Positions 52,979-61,786 of a DNA stretch of 64,000 nucleotides are shown here, one piece after another. The notes under the pieces are model-generated. The model had not been told where the DNA came from. It saw only the letters and a list, made by a program, of their open reading frames with translations, and searched no databases. A program made the translations under genes and the position numbers. The stretch's first letter is position 1, and the number at the start of each line of letters is the position of its first letter. Origin of the DNA: Gelidibacter maritimus (GTDB lineage Bacteria; Bacteroidota; Bacteroidia; Flavobacteriales; Flavobacteriaceae); contig NZ_JACGLT010000004.1 of the NCBI RefSeq assembly GCF_014062315.1, positions 62,001 to 126,000 of the forward strand, in the 5' to 3' direction.

Positions 52979-55900
52979 ATGCATAGCCAAACCAACGAAC
53001 AAGCTTTAGAGGCTGCTATAGAGAAAGCCTTAACAGGAACCTGCCTTGAGGATATTAAACAGCAAGGGCAATCTGTGGATGCCGTAAACGAACAAGCTGC
53101 ACTGTATAGAACAGGTAAAGGCTACTATATTGGGCAGCCTGCTAATTTTAATGCACAGTTTGCTATAGATGAACAGTTCTTTTGGGATTTTTTAGAAACT
53201 ACACAAAAAGAAGAATTAGAGAAGCTACAAAAGCAAAGTGATTGGAAATTAAAAATCCTAAATCGCTATGATCGTATGATAAAAAAATACGGGGTATTGC
53301 ATTTACTTAAAAAAGGCTTACAAGTTGATGACGCTAATTTCACCTTGTTTTACCAACTACCATTGGCAAGTAGTAGTCAACAAGTCAAGCAGAATTTTGA
53401 GCAAAACCGCTTTAGTGAAACCCGACAATTGCGTTATAGTGTAGATAACCCAAGAGAAGAAATTGATTTGGTTTTGTTTATCAATGGGATACCTATTGTA
53501 ACGATGGAGCTAAAAAACCATTGGACAGGTCAAAATGCGCGTGTACATGGACAGCACCAATACAGAAATAAACGTGACAACAAACAGCCTTTACTGCAAT
53601 TTGCACGTTGTGTAGTTCACTTTGCTGTTGATACCGATGAAGCTTACATGACGACTAAATTGGCGGGTAAAAACACTTTTTTCTTACCATTTAACAAAGG
53701 AAATAAACACGGTAAAGGAAATCCAGAACTACCTGCCGGTGCTACCGGACATAGAACAAATTATTTATGGGATGAGGTGTTTACCAGAGAGAGTTTAGCC
53801 AATATTATTCAACATTTTGTGCGCTTGGATGGTAAAAAGAAAGACCCATTACAAACCAAAACTTTATTCTTTCCACGTTACCACCAAATGGATGTGGTAC
53901 GTAAAATTGTTGCAGATGCCAGTAAGAAAGGGGTAGGGCAGACCTATTTAATTCAGCATTCTGCGGGTTCTGGTAAATCGAATTCTATTACTTGGGCGGC
54001 CTATCAACTCATAGAAACCTATCCAGAAAGCTTAAATACACCAGGTGTTACAGATTTAGAAAAACCCTTGTTTGATTCGGTGATTGTAGTAACAGACAGA
54101 CGACTACTGGACAAGCAAATCCGAGATAATATTGCGAGTTTCTCTGAAGTTAAAAACATTATTGCACCTGCCTATTCCTCTAAAGAATTAAGAGATAGCT
54201 TAGAACAGGGAAAGAAAATCATTATTACTACCATTCAGAAATTCCCATTTATCATAGATGGCATTGCCGATTTAAGGGATAAACGTTTTGCAGTGGTTAT
54301 CGATGAGGCACACAGTAGCCAAAGTGGTTCAGCCCATGACAATATGAATCGCGCTATGGGGCAACAGATTGATGAAAATGATGAGGTTGATGCGCAAGAT
54401 AAAATAGTACAGGCCATGCAATCTCGTAAAATGCGTGGTAATGCATCTTATCTGGCTTTTACAGCAACTCCCAAACCCATTACTTTAGAGAAATTTGGAG
54501 TGAAAGATGCCGAAGGTAAATTTAAACCTTTTCATCTATACTCTATGAAACAGGCTATTGAAGAAGGGTTTATTTTAGATGTTTTAGCGAATTATACAAC
54601 GTTAAAAAGCTATTATGAAATAGAGAAATCTATTGAGGAGAATCCATTATTTGATTCAACAAAAGCACAAAAGAAGCTAAGAGCTTATGTAGAGCAACAT
54701 CAACAAACCATTAATACCAAAGCCGAAATCATACTTGATCACTTTATTCCTAATATTGTTAATCAAAAAAAATTAAAAGGAAAGGCAAAAGCTATGGTGG
54801 TGACGCAGAGTATAGAATCGGCTATACGTTATTATAAGGCTTTAAAAAACATTCTAAATGATAAAGGAAATCCGTTTAAAATAGCAATCGCATTTTCAGG
54901 AACTAAAACTGTAGATGGTATTGAATACACGGAAGCAGAACTAAATGGTTTTCCGGAAAAAGATACACGATTCAAGTTTGATGAAGATGCCTATCGCATA
55001 TTGGTAGTCGCCAATAAATACCTTACAGGTTTCGACCAACCAAAACTATGCGCCATGTATGTAGATAAGAAGCTACAAGGGGTACTTGCGGTTCAAGCCT
55101 TATCACGATTAAATCGAGCGGCATCTAGTCTAGGCAAAAAAACAGAAGATGTTTTCGTGTTAGACTTCTTTAATTCTACTGATGATATAAAAAAATCCTT
55201 TGATCCATTCTATTCGGCAACGTCTTTAAGCGAAGCAACCGATGTAAATGTCTTGCACGAGTTAAAAAATGTTTTAGATGAGGTTGGGGTATATGAGTGG
55301 GGCGAGGTGGAAGACTTTAATATTAAGTTTTTCAATAAAGAAGATGCACAGGTTTTAAGTCCAATCATAGAAAGAGCTGCCGAACGCTTTGTCCATGAAT
55401 TAGAATTAGAAGATGACGATAAAGCCGATTTTAAGATTAAAGCAAAGCAGTTTGTAAAAATCTACGGGCAAATGGCTTCTATTATGCCTTATGCGATTGC
55501 GAATTGGGAAAAGCTATTTTGGTTTTTAAAATTCTTAATTCCAAAGCTGCCTGTGAGACCAGATGATACTGGCGGTTTAGACGAATTATTAGAGTCTGTC
55601 GATTTATCAACCTATGGATTAGAACGCGTCAAGCTAAATCAAAGTATTGGCTTAGATGATTCAGAAACAGAAGTAGATCCTCAAAATCCAAATCCTAGAG
55701 GAGCCCATGGTCAAGGTGAGGATGAAGATCCGTTAGATTTAATAATCAACAGCTTCAACGAGCGATGGTTTCAAGGCTGGGAAGCTACTCCAGACGACCA
55801 ACGTGTAAAGTTTATTAGTTTAACAAAGTCTATACAGGCACATCCGGATTTTCAATCTAAAGTAGCAGAAAACAGGGATGCACAAAACAAGGATTTAGCC

Positions 55901-56038
55901 TTTAAAAAAATATTAGATGACGTCATGTCCAAACAGCGCAAGCAAGAGTTAGACTTATATCGCTTATACGCCAAAGATGAAGCATTTTATCAAGCGTTTT
56001 TTGATACGATGAAGCGGATGTCTAGCCAAAATCTTTAA
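52979..56038 (+). CDS. hsdR: Type I restriction endonuclease subunit
   Basis: The 1019-residue protein has an N-terminal nuclease domain with EEIDLVLFINGIPIVTMELKN, the PD-(D/E)xK core near residue 165. A helicase motor follows: HSAGSGKSNSI (Walker A near 328), VIDEAHSSQSG (DEAH-box near 440) and AFTATPKP. VANKYLTGFDQPKL and ALSRLNRA are the later helicase motifs. It translocates and cuts unmethylated DNA with HsdM/HsdS. The C-terminal helical region should contact HsdM. Length is normal. Confidence 0.95.
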   Translation: MHSQTNEQALEAAIEKALTGTCLEDIKQQGQSVDAVNEQAALYRTGKGYYIGQPANFNAQFAIDEQFFWDFLETTQKEELEKLQKQSDWKLKILNRYDRMIKKYGVLHLLKKGLQVDDANFTLFYQLPLASSSQQVKQNFEQNRFSETRQLRYSVDNPREEIDLVLFINGIPIVTMELKNHWTGQNARVHGQHQYRNKRDNKQPLLQFARCVVHFAVDTDEAYMTTKLAGKNTFFLPFNKGNKHGKGNPELPAGATGHRTNYLWDEVFTRESLANIIQHFVRLDGKKKDPLQTKTLFFPRYHQMDVVRKIVADASKKGVGQTYLIQHSAGSGKSNSITWAAYQLIETYPESLNTPGVTDLEKPLFDSVIVVTDRRLLDKQIRDNIASFSEVKNIIAPAYSSKELRDSLEQGKKIIITTIQKFPFIIDGIADLRDKRFAVVIDEAHSSQSGSAHDNMNRAMGQQIDENDEVDAQDKIVQAMQSRKMRGNASYLAFTATPKPITLEKFGVKDAEGKFKPFHLYSMKQAIEEGFILDVLANYTTLKSYYEIEKSIEENPLFDSTKAQKKLRAYVEQHQQTINTKAEIILDHFIPNIVNQKKLKGKAKAMVVTQSIESAIRYYKALKNILNDKGNPFKIAIAFSGTKTVDGIEYTEAELNGFPEKDTRFKFDEDAYRILVVANKYLTGFDQPKLCAMYVDKKLQGVLAVQALSRLNRAASSLGKKTEDVFVLDFFNSTDDIKKSFDPFYSATSLSEATDVNVLHELKNVLDEVGVYEWGEVEDFNIKFFNKEDAQVLSPIIERAAERFVHELELEDDDKADFKIKAKQFVKIYGQMASIMPYAIANWEKLFWFLKFLIPKLPVRPDDTGGLDELLESVDLSTYGLERVKLNQSIGLDDSETEVDPQNPNPRGAHGQGEDEDPLDLIINSFNERWFQGWEATPDDQRVKFISLTKSIQAHPDFQSKVAENRDAQNKDLAFKKILDDVMSKQRKQELDLYRLYAKDEAFYQAFFDTMKRMSSQNL

Positions 56039-56147
56039 TCAGCAAAAGTGGGTCTCTTCAATAGGGCCTTATAAAGAACTCATACATAAACAGCACATAG
56101 CATAGTAATATAAGCTGTTGTATAAATATTTTTCCATGAGATAAATT

Positions 56148-57650
56148 CTATGAGGCATATTTAGTGATAATCTCCAAAATAGGGTCACCAATTTGCTCCA
56201 ATTTCCGCTCACCAATACCTTTAACATCAAGTAGCTCTTCTTTAGTTTTTGGCTTAGATTCAATAATCTCATAAAGTGTAGTGTTTCCGAATACATGAAA
56301 TGCTTTTAATCCTTTTTCTAATGCGTGGTTAAGTCTAAACTCTCTTAGTTCCTGGAATAACCTTTCGTCTTGATTTTTTAGTTTTGGTATAACGTACTTT
56401 TGAACTACTGGCTTTTCAGTAGAAGTACCATTTCCTTTATATTTGGTTATAATAGGTAAAAAGTCCTTCGCATAGGCATCACATCGCTTCTGACTGATGC
56501 CATAGATGTCCAGAAATTCAACTTCTGTTTTCGGCATTCTTTCCACCAATTCATCTAAGGTTTTATTGGAGAAAATGGTATAAGCGGGATTCCCTGCTTT
56601 ATTAGCCAATTCCAATCTTTTACGCTTTATAGCTTCAGATAATGCAGACTTATTATACCCTGATTTAGTGCTTGCTGAAAGTGTTGGTTTTTTATCTTTT
56701 TGAGAAGGAAATATAACTTCAACACCATTCATACGTGCTATATAAATTAATGTACCTAAAGTGATAGCCCTGTTATTTCTAATTAACAAATTCGTGAATT
56801 GTTTATCGCAATCTCTTGGTCGATAGCCTCCGTTAAATCTTGATAATCTGTGAAAGTAATCTCTACCACTTTCACCTAATGCGGTCGCTAACGAAAAGCC
56901 AATTCTTATCCAATTGATATAACCATCAGTAATATCTATGTTGTTTCTTTCAATTTCTAACGTTAGATTTTCAATAATGTCTTTATCATTATTTGAATTA
57001 AGATTAATCTTATAATTTACTCTATGGTGCTTCTCAGGTGTTTCTTTAATTTCAGGTATATATAATTCTGCATATACCTCTGAGAATGGGTTGCAATAGA
57101 TGTTTGGATCATAGGATAATAGCATACATCTCGCAATATCCTTGCAGGCACTATCTATTTTTATATTATACTCGTCCAAGTAATATTTTTCAAGCGAAAG
57201 AAACTGCTCTAAATGGGTGTCAATAGAGGGGTTTATTTTTACTACTAGCTTGATGCCATTCCCACTTGGGCTTCTAAATGCTACAAACGTAAATTCATCT
57301 GAAATTAAGGTGTTGAAAACAGAATCATAATCTTCTAAGTCGTCGATGTCTATTTGAATTAACCCCGAGTGCTCTTGTAGATATTGCTTACTTCTTTTTT
57401 CGAAAGTTCCAGATAAGGTGACGCAAGGTAACTTCGATTGCTTTAGTCTGTTTTTTTCCTGTTTGTCATTTAAACCTCTCAGGGAATGAATTTCATTTTT
57501 TATATAGCCATACCTGATAACTTCAATCAATTGATTAATATCAAATTCGTTGTCGGGTTCTTTAGCTGATAGTAGGTTATTATAAAACGAAAAACTGTGT
57601 TCTGTATTTATTAATTGCATTCTATTGTTTGAATTAGTCATCCAACCCAT
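56148..57650 (-). CDS. BT4734-like / primase C-terminal-like protein fused to two HRDC domains
   Basis: The 500-residue protein has a BT4734/VirE-N-like N-terminal region (residues 80-205: GLIQIDIDDLEDYDSVFN, AFRSPSGNGIKLVVKI, SACKDIARCMLLSYDPN). A PriCT-2-like region follows (about 250-300, WIRIGFSLATALGESGRDYFHRLSRFNGGY). The C-terminus has two HRDC modules (near 355-410 and 440-495), with TLDELVERMPKTEVEFLDIYGI and TLYEIIESKPKTKEELLDVKGI. HRDC binds nucleic acids in RecQ helicases. This suggests a DNA replication or repair role for mobile DNA. It converges with hsdR. An alternative start is Met4. Confidence 0.75.
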   Translation of the reverse strand: MGWMTNSNNRMQLINTEHSFSFYNNLLSAKEPDNEFDINQLIEVIRYGYIKNEIHSLRGLNDKQEKNRLKQSKLPCVTLSGTFEKRSKQYLQEHSGLIQIDIDDLEDYDSVFNTLISDEFTFVAFRSPSGNGIKLVVKINPSIDTHLEQFLSLEKYYLDEYNIKIDSACKDIARCMLLSYDPNIYCNPFSEVYAELYIPEIKETPEKHHRVNYKINLNSNNDKDIIENLTLEIERNNIDITDGYINWIRIGFSLATALGESGRDYFHRLSRFNGGYRPRDCDKQFTNLLIRNNRAITLGTLIYIARMNGVEVIFPSQKDKKPTLSASTKSGYNKSALSEAIKRKRLELANKAGNPAYTIFSNKTLDELVERMPKTEVEFLDIYGISQKRCDAYAKDFLPIITKYKGNGTSTEKPVVQKYVIPKLKNQDERLFQELREFRLNHALEKGLKAFHVFGNTTLYEIIESKPKTKEELLDVKGIGERKLEQIGDPILEIITKYAS

Positions 57651-57930
57651 TCATATTTGTTGGGTAGAGCCTGTTACTTTTTACTATTTTGTGGATTAAC
57701 TAATTAAAAACGGGTTGTTTTTTGAGGGAGGGTTTAAATATAATAATTATATCGAATATGCTGAGTTTTTACTTACAAAACTAACATAGTAATATGATAC
57801 AATCAGCAAGATTAGGTATTAATAAAACGAATGTTTTTGATGCAGATAACAAATTGGATCAGGGAAGCGAGAAGAAAATCTTAGAAAGTTTTGAGCGGAC
57901 GGGGTTCTTGGTAAATATTTTCCAGTCCAA

Positions 57931-58069
57931 TCACCCGTCATTGCGAGCGAGGCACGAGCGTGGTAATCTCATGTGCCTTGGATCCCATTTCAGAAGGCTT
58001 CCAATGCCACATTACTTCCCCTCAATCAACCGCTCCAATCGCGCCATCATCTCGTCCTTCTCTTTCAGC
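57931..58069. repeat. 139-bp duplicated segment, copy A
   Basis: This segment and 61379-61517 match at all but about eight positions. It contains the CGTCATTGCGAGCGAGGC repeat common in Bacteroidetes and the last 19 or so codons of the XRE gene. The open frame on the plus strand here (57794-58288) is mostly the shadow of that gene. Confidence 0.85.
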
Positions 58070-58422
58070 ATCCGCTCAAAGAGCGCGATTTTTTCGTCGT
58101 GGAGTTTTATGATTTGCTCAATAGGATTAAATACAGGTTTTATATTGATTGCGGATGCTCCATCTTTAAAATCTGTGAATGTATTCGAAATAATATTCAC
58201 AGCCTGCTCCTCATCAAAATTTCGAAAGGCTTCTACAGGTATTTTGAGCACCTCAGAAATCTGTTCCAGCAAAGGCGTTTCAATCTGATTCTTTTGCTCC
58301 AGGATGGAAATCTTTTTTTGGTTCCAATCCTCACCAAGTTCATAGGCAAGGGCTTCCTGCTTTATGCCCAGCATTTCCCTGAATCGTTTGACGTTGCGTC
58401 CTTGATGTATTTTCTGTTCCAT
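58012..58422 (-). CDS. XRE-family HTH regulator with C-terminal coiled coil
   Basis: I start at 58422 (MEQKIHQGRNVKRF); a longer frame begins at 58458. The 136-residue protein has an XRE helix-turn-helix (NVKRFREMLGIKQEALAYELGEDWNQKKISILEQKNQI, in part) and a charged coiled coil at the C-terminus (KLHDEKIALFERMLKEKDEMM). It faces away from the gene at 58599. A perfect GGGATA-AAA-TATCCC dyad stands between them and similar dyads precede the next gene, so this protein is the likely binder. Self-control is expected. Confidence 0.85.
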   Translation of the reverse strand: MEQKIHQGRNVKRFREMLGIKQEALAYELGEDWNQKKISILEQKNQIETPLLEQISEVLKIPVEAFRNFDEEQAVNIISNTFTDFKDGASAINIKPVFNPIEQIIKLHDEKIALFERMLKEKDEMMARLERLIEGK

Positions 58423-58518
58423 AGTACTCGAATTAAGACTGGCGATTTCTATAGCCAATTGGTTGGTATGTTGAAAGGTAAAATTAGCGAAAATATCCAG
58501 TATAATATCTCTTTTTAG

Positions 58519-58533
58519 GGGATAAAATATCCC
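58519..58533. promoter_or_regulatory. Operator-like dyad GGGATA-AAA-TATCCC
   Basis: The 15-bp perfect inverted repeat lies in the divergent promoter region of the XRE regulator and the 58599 gene. Further half-sites ATATCC/ATATCT (near 58487-58510) and an imperfect dyad TTATCC-TT-GGGTAA (58547-58560) flank it. Confidence 0.6.
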
Positions 58534-58598
58534 TTTATATAATGGTTTATCCTTGGGTAATGACTTTTCTTTAACTCAACTTTAAAATTAGCTTATCT

Positions 58599-59117
58599 AT
58601 GGACTCCAAGACCTTATCCTTTGAAGCCAGCCCATGGGCAGGTTACGAAATCAATTGTCCCTATGCCTTGCTCTCGGCGTTATTCGATTATGCACATCTT
58701 CATGAATTGAAGCATTTTTTAACCAGCATGATGTCTTATTGTTATAAAAACAAAGTGTTCTTTAAAAAGAATCCAGGACATGCCTTAACAATCCATATGG
58801 TCTTACATTCCTTATTGCGGGTGGGTTATGTTTTGCAGGTGCACACAGAAAGCTATCGGGTGAAGGAGAGCGCTCATATTCCAAAAGATCTTGGCCTAGG
58901 CGCGTTAACGCCTGAGGAATATAAAAATCCTTTGCTCGTATTTCAAAAAGCATTTAGGAGCCACACCTTAAGCGAATTTGATTTCGCATGCTTTGAAATT
59001 GTACTTTTTTCACTAAGCCCAATCCCAGATGTTATTACATGGGATTTGTTTAACCCCTACAACCACCTGCTCAAGATGCTGGATGCCAGTTGGCTGATTC
59101 ACATACGTGGCCTTTAG
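58599..59117 (+). CDS. Hypothetical protein (172 residues)
   Basis: No family is recognised. The protein looks helical and cytoplasmic, with LLSALFDYAHLHELKHFLTSMM, an internal IHMVLHSLLRVGYVLQVH and a hydrophobic C-terminus (DVITWDLFNPYNHLLKMLDASWLIHI). It is divergent from the XRE gene and 108 bases ahead of the NT-HEPN-like gene. Both genes have GGATA dyads in front, so they probably belong to the same regulon and may act together. Confidence 0.65.
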   Translation: MDSKTLSFEASPWAGYEINCPYALLSALFDYAHLHELKHFLTSMMSYCYKNKVFFKKNPGHALTIHMVLHSLLRVGYVLQVHTESYRVKESAHIPKDLGLGALTPEEYKNPLLVFQKAFRSHTLSEFDFACFEIVLFSLSPIPDVITWDLFNPYNHLLKMLDASWLIHIRGL

Positions 59118-59145
59118 ACGGTTTGAATTTTTAAACACCCTTTGG

Positions 59146-59178
59146 GATATTTTATCCTTTTAGGGAATAGAATATCCG
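59146..59178. promoter_or_regulatory. Two further GGATA dyads before the 59226 gene
   Basis: GGATA-TTT-TATCC (59146-59158) is a perfect dyad. GGGAATA-GAA-TATCC (59164-59178) is a looser copy, its centre about 20 bases, or two DNA turns, away. They repeat the motif seen at 58519-58533. Confidence 0.55.
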
Positions 59179-59225
59179 ATTGTTATAGGAGAGCTTTGAT
59201 AGGTAACTTTTAAAAAATATATCTC

Positions 59226-60821
59226 ATGGAAACACCTTTCAAATCCACAGCCCTTGACAGCTCCTTGCAAGAAAAACTACTGCAATTGACCAGAGAATTG
59301 GCTGTCGCACAAATTTTCTACCATCCAGCCACCACATCGGCATTGGCCCAACTCATTGTTGTTATGGGCGAATATAGTGATGTTTCTAAAGTGGCCTCCC
59401 GCAAATGGGTGCGTCGCGCCAGAGAACAATTCAGTGTACAGGTAAACGTCATCCGCTATTTATTAATGATACGGTACGATAAGATTGGGAATCCGTTCAT
59501 TGCTTATTACTGCCACAAAGGAGCTCTAATTTATAAGCATCCTGATGCATCGGACGGGTTGGAGATTAAAAGGGAAAGATTTAAAAAGAGATACCATGAT
59601 TACCGTGAAAGATTTCATTCCAGTTATGATCTCCTGCTTACACAGGCGCGTAAGTTCGAATCGCTTAATGCCATAACATCGGTGTTTTTGATTTATCATT
59701 CAACTTTTAAAAAACACATCACTTATTTGGAGACGCTGTATTTCGGGAACGATTTTTTCTCAGATAATCTGCACCAACGCATTTATAGACTTTCCCATGT
59801 TGTTCCTGGCTTAGAACGCTTGTTTGTGAATAGTTCAGAGCGGAGCTATTATTTGATATCACAAATGGAAAAAGCTGAGAAAGACGCAGGGAATGCAGAT
59901 AATTGCCATACAATTCCAGAGCTATTGGCGAATGTACAAGCAATAGATGATCAATTATCCAAAATGGTGGTCGACCGATTTTCCGAATTGAAATACCTTA
60001 TTAAGAAGCATCTCCCATCGCAAACTTATGTTGTTGCTGATACGTCTGCAACAACCTCCTCTGAATTGGCTAAAATCGTCTCATATCTCGTAAAGACCGT
60101 AACCCCAGAAGAAGTTTACTGTTTTGGAACTAAGGACACTGCAACTGGTCTTCTGTATTACCTACTACTTATTGGTTCGGGTTTGGGCACAAGCACCCTC
60201 AATCGGTTGCAACAATCCATAGCAGACCGATATGAATGCGAGGTGGTGCTTATCGGTCATAGCCGCATATGGATCCAAGAGCACCTCTACGTTCATCAAC
60301 AATTCTTTCAAGCGGTAATGATTCCTGAACACCGAGTATATCCATCCGCATCGCCATGGCCGTTACTTCATTGGAGACATCCATATACCTGCGCTTATCC
60401 TGATCTTGATTATTATTTTAGAGCTACCAAGAAAATAGTCTCATCTTATTTTATTCTGCGCCAACACAATGATGAGTCCACAACAGGAACATTGCCTATA
60501 TTGTTTAGTACCTGCGTGCTGAGAATCTTGCGTACTTTGGTCTATAGTTCTACCGCATACCTACCCAATCAACTTTCAGCTTTTAACCTATGGCAGCTTT
60601 GCGTATACGCGAATTCGTGTCTGGCAAATACGGAATTTTTGTTTGAAAAGCTTGATGGCAAACAGTTCTACATCAGAGTGGATAAACATGCTCAATATGC
60701 ACATGGTAACATTCATTACACCGAAACACAGATATTGGTTATGGATGAAATATTAAAGTGTTTGTTTGACACCTTGACACAGTCTGTAGAAAAAATCGAT
60801 ATGGTGAATATAGGTTCATAA
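59226..60821 (+). CDS. Large protein with degenerate nucleotidyltransferase-like and HEPN-like C-terminus
   Basis: The 531-residue protein is unknown as a whole. The first 250 residues are helical and charged (KWVRRAREQFSVQ, RERFKKRYHDYRERFHSSYDLL). From about 290 a nucleotidyltransferase-like fold seems present (EEVYCFGTKDTATGLLYYLLLIG, ECEVVLIGHSRIWI, FFQAVMIPEHRVY) but without the GS...DxD metal motif. From about 395 a HEPN-like helical bundle follows (LPILFSTCVLRILRTLVY, FNLWQLCVYA, QYAHGNIHYTE). The expected RX4-6H is not clean, with Gln where Arg is expected. The assignment rests on layout similarity with the 62641 protein. Confidence 0.5.
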   Translation: METPFKSTALDSSLQEKLLQLTRELAVAQIFYHPATTSALAQLIVVMGEYSDVSKVASRKWVRRAREQFSVQVNVIRYLLMIRYDKIGNPFIAYYCHKGALIYKHPDASDGLEIKRERFKKRYHDYRERFHSSYDLLLTQARKFESLNAITSVFLIYHSTFKKHITYLETLYFGNDFFSDNLHQRIYRLSHVVPGLERLFVNSSERSYYLISQMEKAEKDAGNADNCHTIPELLANVQAIDDQLSKMVVDRFSELKYLIKKHLPSQTYVVADTSATTSSELAKIVSYLVKTVTPEEVYCFGTKDTATGLLYYLLLIGSGLGTSTLNRLQQSIADRYECEVVLIGHSRIWIQEHLYVHQQFFQAVMIPEHRVYPSASPWPLLHWRHPYTCAYPDLDYYFRATKKIVSSYFILRQHNDESTTGTLPILFSTCVLRILRTLVYSSTAYLPNQLSAFNLWQLCVYANSCLANTEFLFEKLDGKQFYIRVDKHAQYAHGNIHYTETQILVMDEILKCLFDTLTQSVEKIDMVNIGS

Positions 60822-61020
60822 TAAATTGGATTCACTCCAATGGATGAAGATAATAGGAGCGGTGCACGCCCGATGTGATTTTGTTCGAGATAGACTTGAG
60901 GTAAATTAACTGAGGGGCATTTCATAAAAGACATACTTAAAGCAACTGATATTGGAGATAATTAATGTCCTATTGAAACTATGATACTTTTGCTCGTTTA
61001 ATACGCTCCCTGCGTCCTGA

Positions 61021-61057
61021 TAAATAAGGCACATCTATCTTAAACGTGCCTTATTTA
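61021..61057. terminator. Bidirectional terminator with 12-bp stem
   Basis: TAAATAAGGCAC (61021-61032) and GTGCCTTATTTA (61046-61057) pair perfectly with a 13-base loop. It lies between the end of the 59226 gene and the end of the convergent small-protein gene. Confidence 0.8.
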
Positions 61058-61071
61058 TTAGGAAAAACAAC

Positions 61072-61218
61072 TTAATTACACCCGTTTTTCCTACAAGTGA
61101 CCCGCTCATTTGTATTTTCCCAATGAGTGGAAAGCTTGTTCGTGTCTGTACCGCATCCAGTAGTGCCGCCTTTGCTGCCTACATGGACTTCATTGGTTGG
61201 AATGTGTTTGACTGCCAT
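61072..61218 (-). CDS. Small Cys-rich protein (48 residues), unrecognised
   Basis: ATG at 61218 opens a 48-codon frame ending in TAA 61074-61072, directly before the strong terminator. The product starts MAVKHIPTNEVHVGSKGG and continues with TTGCGTDTNKLSTHWE and RVTCRKNGCN. The order Cys-x10-His-x8-Cys-x4-Cys could form a small zinc or knuckle fold. Composition is protein-like (few Leu/Ile/Phe stretches of chance AT-rich ORFs), and the gene has its own terminator, so I think it is real. Function unknown. Confidence 0.6.
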   Translation of the reverse strand: MAVKHIPTNEVHVGSKGGTTGCGTDTNKLSTHWENTNERVTCRKNGCN

Positions 61219-61378
61219 AATGATTTGAATTTAAGGTTAATTATTCATGAAGATAAGACTTTTAACTTCAAATACCTTGCGGTTTTCTTAAAAGTGGTTT
61301 AGTGGCAAGTCATTATTTAATTCAGCGAATAAAATGTTGCTGAGTTTTTATAAAGATGTTGAGGTAGTTTAGGGATTA

Positions 61379-61517
61379 TCACCCGTCATTGCGAGCGAGG
61401 CACGAGCGCGGCAATCTCATGTTCCATGGATCCCATTTCAGAAGGCTTCCAATGCCACATTACTTCCCCTCAATCAACCGCTCCAACCGCGTCATCATCT
61501 CGTCCTTCTCTTTCAGC
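61379..61517. repeat. 139-bp duplicated segment, copy B
   Basis: It is near-identical to 57931-58069, in the same orientation, about 3.4 kb away. It carries the same CGTCATTGCGAGCGAGGC repeat and XRE gene end. Confidence 0.85.
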
Positions 61518-61548
61518 GTTGGCACGTAGAGGGCGATTTGTTTGTTAT
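61460..61548 (-). pseudogene. 3' remnant of a second XRE regulator gene
   Basis: On the minus strand the frame reads KQIALYVPTLKEKDEMM, then TRLERLIEGK and stop. This is the C-terminus of the XRE protein at 58012-58422 (KIALFERMLKEKDEMMARLERLIEGK, in part) with changes. No HTH part is found upstream, so only a gene tail is left. Confidence 0.7.
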
Positions 61549-61786
61549 AAAATAGAGCTATTTTAGGACGGGTCAATTGGTTTATTTTTCCTTGGCTACT
61601 GAAACTCGGGATTTTCAAGATTTTATTGGTAAGGAAATATATGTTCCTACCAGTTGCGGTAGTAGTACACCTTAAGAATTGGCATTAGAAGTAGAATAAT
61701 TTTACAGTTTAATTCATTCCTCCACATTTCGTGAAAAGATTTATTCCGAGGTAAGTGTGTCTCTATCATAATCTTCAATCCAGTCG

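Larger units (their letters stand above)
61219..61786. other. Spacer with repeat copy and debris
   Basis: It holds copy B of the 139-bp repeat (61379-61517) and the XRE gene tail remnant. Downstream a short plus-strand frame (DFQDFIGKEIYVPTS near 61611) looks like gene debris but cannot be assigned. Confidence 0.5.

Noticed and set aside
57794-58288. 164-codon plus-strand frame
   Set aside because: It runs antisense through the XRE gene and a repeat. Only its first 45 or so codons look protein-like, so at most it is a truncated remnant.
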